DNA from: CAYRZF01 sp964428805
GTDB taxonomy: Bacteria > Methylomirabilota > Methylomirabilia > Rokubacteriales > CSP1-6
Assembly: GCA_964428805.1 (NCBI GenBank)
Contig: CAYRZF010000014.1
Coordinates: forward strand, 1-35,617
Length of the DNA stretch: 35,617 nt
Direction: 5' to 3'
Shown: positions 32,348 through 35,617 of the stretch, one piece after another
Numbering within the stretch: position 1 is the stretch's first letter
Layout of the letters: the number at the start of each line of letters is the position of its first letter
Position numbers and translations under genes: made by a program
Notes under the pieces: generated by a model
What the model was told of the DNA's origin: nothing
The model's database searches: none
The model's input: the letters and a program-made list of their open reading frames with translations, nothing else

Positions 32348-33670
32348 ATGGACAAGCGTCCGTTCCAGCCCCAGCTTCCCAAGGGCGTCAAGATCTACCT
32401 GCCCGACGAGGCCGCGGCGAAGCGCAGCGTCGAGCAGCGTCTCCTGTCCGTCTTTACCCGCTGGGGATACCGGGAGGTGGTGACGCCGACCTACGAGTAT
32501 GCGGACGTCCTCTCGCTCGGGACTGACGAGACCCTCGAGGAGCAGATGTTCAAGCTGGTGGACCGGGACACGGGCCGGCTGCTGGCGCTCCGCGCCGACA
32601 TCACGCCTCAGATCGCCCGCATTGTAGCGACCCGACTCCGTGACGAGCCCAAGCCGCTCCGCCTCGCCTATGTGACGAACGTCTTCCGGTACCAGGAGCC
32701 TCAGGTCGGACGCTATCGAGAATTTTTTCAGGCCGGCGTGGAGCTGGTGGGGCTCGAGAAACCTGAGGCGGACGCCGAGATGATCGCGATGACCGTGGAA
32801 GGACTCCAGGCACTCGGCCTCGATCGATTTCAGATCAACGTGGGCCAGGGCGACTTCTTCCGCGGGATCCTGGAGGAGCTGAAAGTCGAGCGGAGCCACG
32901 GGCGGCAGCTCCAGGCCGCCTTGAGCCGCAAGGATGCCTCGACGCTCGAGCGTCTGGTCCAGGAGCTGGCGCCGCCGGCGTCAACGGCTGAGCTGCTGAT
33001 GGCGCTGCCCGACCTCTTCGGTCGCGAGGAGGTGCTCGAGCGCGGGGCCCGACTCGTGAAGAACCCGCGCTCCGATCGAGCCCTGGCGAACCTCGCCGAG
33101 GTTCACCGCCTGCTGCGCGCCTACGGGCTCGCCGAGGCCGTGATCCTGGACCTGGGAGAGGTTCGCGGTTTCGATTACTACTCCGGGGTGCACTTCGAGG
33201 GCTACGTGAGCGGGCTGGGCGCCCCGCTCTGTGGGGGCGGCCGTTACGATCACATGTTGGCCCGCTTCGGCTACGACTGCCCGGCCACGGGCTTCGCCTT
33301 CGAAGTGGGGCGGGCGCTCCTGGCCATGGAGGCCCAGGGTGTGTCGGTGCCGCTCGAGGGCCCCGACTTCTTCATCATCGATTTCACCCCCGAGAAGACT
33401 ATAGCCCTGTCGCTTTCCAGACGGCTGCGTAACCTGGGAGCTCGGGTGGCCCGGGACATCATCACCCGGGGGCTTCCGGAGTCACTGACCTACGCGCGGG
33501 GCCAGCGGGCCCGCTGGGTTCTGGTGGTTGGGGATCCGAAGACGAAGGCCGATGAGGTGCTGGCCATCGAGCTGGCGACAGGAGGGGAACGGACGATCCG
33601 GGCGGCAGATCTCCTCGAGGCGCCGGACAGGTGGTTCCCAATCCAGGGCGGAGGCGCCGGCCGTGGCTAA
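32348..33670 (+). CDS. hisZ: ATP phosphoribosyltransferase regulatory subunit HisZ
   Basis: The protein has 440 residues and is a class II aaRS-like (HisRS paralogue) core. L-R-A-D-I-T-P-Q-I-A-R (77-87) replaces the L-R-P-E-x-T of true histidyl-tRNA synthetases and is typical of HisZ. F-R-Y-Q-E-P-Q-V-G-R-Y-R-E-F-F-Q, V-R-G-F-D-Y-Y-S-G-V-H-F-E-G-Y and C-G-G-G-R-Y-D-H are conserved. An extra C-terminal domain (~340-430) resembles an anticodon-binding domain, as in longer HisZ forms. HisZ activates the short form of HisG; hisG is not in the window. It is 2 bp after the phosphatase and overlaps purA by 8 bases, a hisZ-purA pairing known in several lineages. Confidence 0.9.
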   Translation: MDKRPFQPQLPKGVKIYLPDEAAAKRSVEQRLLSVFTRWGYREVVTPTYEYADVLSLGTDETLEEQMFKLVDRDTGRLLALRADITPQIARIVATRLRDEPKPLRLAYVTNVFRYQEPQVGRYREFFQAGVELVGLEKPEADAEMIAMTVEGLQALGLDRFQINVGQGDFFRGILEELKVERSHGRQLQAALSRKDASTLERLVQELAPPASTAELLMALPDLFGREEVLERGARLVKNPRSDRALANLAEVHRLLRAYGLAEAVILDLGEVRGFDYYSGVHFEGYVSGLGAPLCGGGRYDHMLARFGYDCPATGFAFEVGRALLAMEAQGVSVPLEGPDFFIIDFTPEKTIALSLSRRLRNLGARVARDIITRGLPESLTYARGQRARWVLVVGDPKTKADEVLAIELATGGERTIRAADLLEAPDRWFPIQGGGAGRG

Positions 33671-34997
33671 CATCGTAGTCGTCGGGAGCCAGTGGGGCGA
33701 CGAGGGAAAGGGCAAGGTCGTGGACATCCTGGCCCCCCACGTGGACGCCGTCGTCCGCTACCAGGGGGGCAACAACGCCGGGCACACTGTAGTCGTCGGG
33801 TCCGAGAAGTTCGTCCTCCACTCGATCCCCTCGGGGGTCCTGCACCCGGGGCTCCGCTGCGTCATCGGCTGCGGCGTCGTCGTGGACCCTGCGGACCTGA
33901 TCGAAGAGATGGAGGCGCTCGTCCGGCGGGGCATCGTCCTGGACGGCAACCTCTATATCTCCCGGAACGCGCACCTCATCATGCCCTACCACCGCGCCTT
34001 GGACCTGGCCTCGGAGGCCACACTGGGGGATCGGCGCATCGGCACCACGGGCAAGGGGGTGGGACCGGCCTACATGGACAAGGCCGCGCGGATGGGGATC
34101 CGGATGGCCGACCTGCTCGACGAGCCGCTCTTCCGTGAGAAGCTGGAGTTCAATCTCAGCCGGAAGAATCGCTTCCTCAGCGAGATCTACGATGCCCAGA
34201 CGTTCACGGTGGAGGAGATCCTGGGGCCCTACCTCCGGTACGCGGGGTGGCTCGCCCCGTACATCACCGACACGGCGCTGCTCCTGAACCGGTGGATCGC
34301 CAGCGGCCAATCGGTGCTCTTCGAGGGAGCCCAAGGGACGATGCTGGATATCGACCACGGGACCTACCCGTTCATCACGTCCTCCAGCACGACGGCGGGG
34401 GGCGCCTCCACGGGGGCGGGCGTGCCGCCGACCAAGATTCACGGCGTCCTCGGGGTCTCGAAGGCCTACACGACGCGCGTGGGGGGCGGGCCATTTCCGA
34501 CAGAGCTCCACGGCAAGATGGCCGAGCTCCTCCGGGCGTGGGGCAATGAGTACGGGGCGACGACCGGCCGGCCCCGGCGCTGCGGCTGGTTCGACGCCGT
34601 GATCGGCCGCTACGCGGCCCGCGTGAACGGGCTCGACACCATCGCGCTCACAAAGCTGGACGTTCTGGATCGCTGCGAGACCGTGAAGATCGGCGTCGGC
34701 TATCGCTACCGGGGCGAGCTGCTCACCGAGGTCCTCAATGAGGAGCGGGTCTGGAACGAGGCGGAGCCGGTCTACGAGGAGATGTCGGGGTGGCAGTGCT
34801 CCACCGCCGGCCTGCGGGATTACGCCGATCTGCCGACCAAGGCGCGCCAGTACCTGGAGCGGCTGGCGGAGCTGGTGGGAGTGAACTTCTGCCTGGTCTC
34901 CACCGGCGCCGTGCGGGACCACACCATTCTGATGGACGAGTCACCGCTCGTCCGGTGGTTCCCGTCGCTCCGCGGCTCCATCCCCCCGCGCCCGTGA
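33663..34997 (+). CDS. purA: Adenylosuccinate synthetase
   Basis: The protein has 444 residues from GTG 33663, within the end of hisZ; an upstream open stretch has no similarity. G-S-Q-W-G-D-E-G-K-G-K (8-18, catalytic Asp13) and G-G-N-N-A-G-H-T (His41) are the hallmarks, with G-T-T-G-K-G-V-G-P-A-Y in the centre and E-G-A-Q-G-T-M-L-D-I-D-H-G-T-Y-P further on. G-x-R-P-R-R-C-G-W-F-D and L-T-K-L-D-V-L-D bind IMP and GTP. It makes adenylosuccinate from IMP, aspartate and GTP on the way to AMP. It is the last gene of the + strand group and faces two - strand genes. Confidence 0.97.
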   Translation: MANIVVVGSQWGDEGKGKVVDILAPHVDAVVRYQGGNNAGHTVVVGSEKFVLHSIPSGVLHPGLRCVIGCGVVVDPADLIEEMEALVRRGIVLDGNLYISRNAHLIMPYHRALDLASEATLGDRRIGTTGKGVGPAYMDKAARMGIRMADLLDEPLFREKLEFNLSRKNRFLSEIYDAQTFTVEEILGPYLRYAGWLAPYITDTALLLNRWIASGQSVLFEGAQGTMLDIDHGTYPFITSSSTTAGGASTGAGVPPTKIHGVLGVSKAYTTRVGGGPFPTELHGKMAELLRAWGNEYGATTGRPRRCGWFDAVIGRYAARVNGLDTIALTKLDVLDRCETVKIGVGYRYRGELLTEVLNEERVWNEAEPVYEEMSGWQCSTAGLRDYADLPTKARQYLERLAELVGVNFCLVSTGAVRDHTILMDESPLVRWFPSLRGSIPPRP

Positions 34998-35001
34998 CGC
35001 G

Positions 35002-35298
35002 TTAGCCCGACAGGACTCCTTGCTGCTGGTGGAGAACCACAAACGAACGGTAGCGGAGATCATTGTCGATGCTTGGCTGCCGGCGGCGGTCGCTCCGGCG
35101 CCGCTCCGGCTCGTTCCCCTGGTAGCGCTGCCGCCGCTCGCCGCGCCGGCGGTCAAGGAGGACTTGGACCTCCTCGTCCTCGGCGAAATCCCTTCTGAGG
35201 TTGTGCCAGAGGTCAGGCTGGTTTCGCGCCACGATGAACAGGCATCGAACCCTACTGCCCGCCGGCCGTGCTTTCAGCGATCTGATTTCGACTGGCAT
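35002..35298 (-). CDS. Small Arg-rich protein, paralogue 2
   Basis: The protein has 98 residues read from 35298. I do not recognise the family by name. Central order: a strand F-I-V-A-R-N, a helix D-L-W-H-N-L-R-R-D-F, a strand V-Q-V-L-L-D-R-R-R-G-E-R-R, then P-E-R-R-R-S-D-R-R-R-Q-P-S-I-D and a last strand R-S-F-V-V-L, ending L-S-G. The neighbouring gene encodes the same layout, which supports both as real and favours this strand over an overlapping + frame. It has 18 extra N-terminal residues. Rough structure: a beta-alpha-beta unit with an Arg-rich arm, so nucleic acid or acidic partner binding is conceivable. It lies 21 bases after paralogue 1 and converges on purA. Confidence 0.7.
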   Translation of the reverse strand: MPVEIRSLKARPAGSRVRCLFIVARNQPDLWHNLRRDFAEDEEVQVLLDRRRGERRQRYQGNEPERRRSDRRRQPSIDNDLRYRSFVVLHQQQGVLSG

Positions 35299-35319
35299 AC
35301 GCTCCCCGTAGGTGAGTAG

Positions 35320-35559
35320 TCAGCCCGAGAGGGGCCCGACTATCGCAAACCCTGTGTCGCGGACTTCCTCGTCGATGTTCGGCTGCCGGCGACGGTCATC
35401 GCGACGGCGCTCCGGCTCGCGTGGCCGGACTTGCTGTCGGCGCTCTCCTTTCCGCCGGTCCAGAATGAGCTGAACCTCCGGGAGTCCCGAGAACCATCGT
35501 GTCCAGAAGTCCCAGAAGTCTAGCCGGTCCCGTGCCACGATGAACTGGAGCGGAGCCAT
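35320..35559 (-). CDS. Small Arg-rich protein, paralogue 1
   Basis: The protein has 79 residues read from ATG at 35559, with AGGAAAGG close upstream. Pattern: L-Q-F-I-V-A-R, D-F-W-D-F-W-T-R-W-F, V-Q-L-I-L-D-R-R-K-G-E-R-R, P-E-R-R-R-D-D-R-R-R-Q-P-N-I-D, G-F-A-I-V and the same final L-S-G as paralogue 2. About half of the shared core is identical. Function unknown. A strong promoter stands directly upstream, so this gene leads a two-gene unit. I have the impression that similar 'DRRxGERR...PERRxxDRR' proteins occur in Rokubacteria-like genomes, but this needs a search. Confidence 0.75.
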   Translation of the reverse strand: MAPLQFIVARDRLDFWDFWTRWFSGLPEVQLILDRRKGERRQQVRPREPERRRDDRRRQPNIDEEVRDTGFAIVGPLSG

Positions 35560-35583
35560 CTTCCTTTCCTCGTTGCATCGAAA

Positions 35584-35612
35584 ACTCTATGCCTCTACCT
35601 GTCCGCTGTCAA
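35584..35612 (-). promoter_or_regulatory. Promoter of the Arg-rich gene pair
   Basis: On the - strand, consensus TTGACA (35607-35612), a 17-bp spacer and TAGAGT (35584-35589) lie upstream of the 35559 start. The predicted leader is about 18 bases. The promoter points away from whatever gene lies beyond the right end of the window. Confidence 0.7.
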
Positions 35613-35617
35613 GGCGG

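Noticed and set aside
35020..35319. 99-codon open frame on the + strand after purA
   Set aside because: The opposite strand encodes paralogous proteins with matching motifs and a promoter, so this frame is a shadow.
1..35617. CRISPR arrays, tRNA/rRNA genes, transposases, prophage
   Set aside because: I found no regularly spaced repeats, no tRNA-like cloverleaf and no transposase or phage protein; the window is chromosomal housekeeping DNA apart from the points listed.

Overview
The window reads as a GC-rich, Gram-negative-type bacterial chromosome segment, probably from a metagenome assembly (it contains a 100-N scaffold gap). Almost all genes lie on the + strand, with start and stop codons that often overlap (ATGA, TGATG, TTGA). 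MurE has the DNPR motif of meso-diaminopimelate ligases, which fits a thin mDAP peptidoglycan. Type IV pilus-like minor pilins and lipoproteins with lipoboxes also fit a diderm. The gene mix and style recall Methylomirabilota/Rokubacteria-like or deep deltaproteobacterial lineages. That placement is inference from impression, not from a search.

Layout: (1) 1-1857, the end of a minor-pilin cluster (a partial pseudopilin and a PilX-type protein). (2) 1876-5019, a TPR lipoprotein, an M48 metalloprotease lipoprotein and a P5C-dehydrogenase-type aldehyde dehydrogenase, closed by a C-rich/G-rich palindromic repeat. (3) 5179-21575, the division and cell wall (dcw) cluster behind a clear sigma70-type promoter and a probable MraZ operator: mraZ-rsmH-ftsL-ftsI-murE-murF-mraY-murD-ftsW-[no murG]-murC-murB-[no ddl]-ftsQ-ftsA-ftsZ. 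(4) 21599-28637, a second copy of the palindrome, then a radical-SAM-derived gene that has lost its catalytic core, followed by pgeF-yggS-proC-yggT-divIVA-DUF167-mtnA and a two-domain SagB-type oxidoreductase. (5) 28691-34997, a new promoter, then a class V aminotransferase, serA, a histidine-phosphatase-fold enzyme, hisZ and purA. (6) 35002-35612, two tandem paralogous arginine-rich small proteins on the - strand with their own promoter.

How the genes work together: region 3 makes the UDP-MurNAc-pentapeptide and lipid I and supplies the divisome core (FtsL, FtsQ, FtsI, FtsW, FtsA, FtsZ). Region 4 adds the accessory genes that often follow ftsZ (PgeF, YggS, YggT, DivIVA). Region 5 plausibly forms a complete phosphorylated route to serine, followed by histidine and purine genes. 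The strongest points for a second look are the missing murG with a 300-bp CTCGCTC-rich insert in its place, the core-deleted radical SAM relative next to ftsZ, the tandem Arg-rich proteins, and a 55-bp exact duplication flanking the N gap that looks like an assembly artefact.
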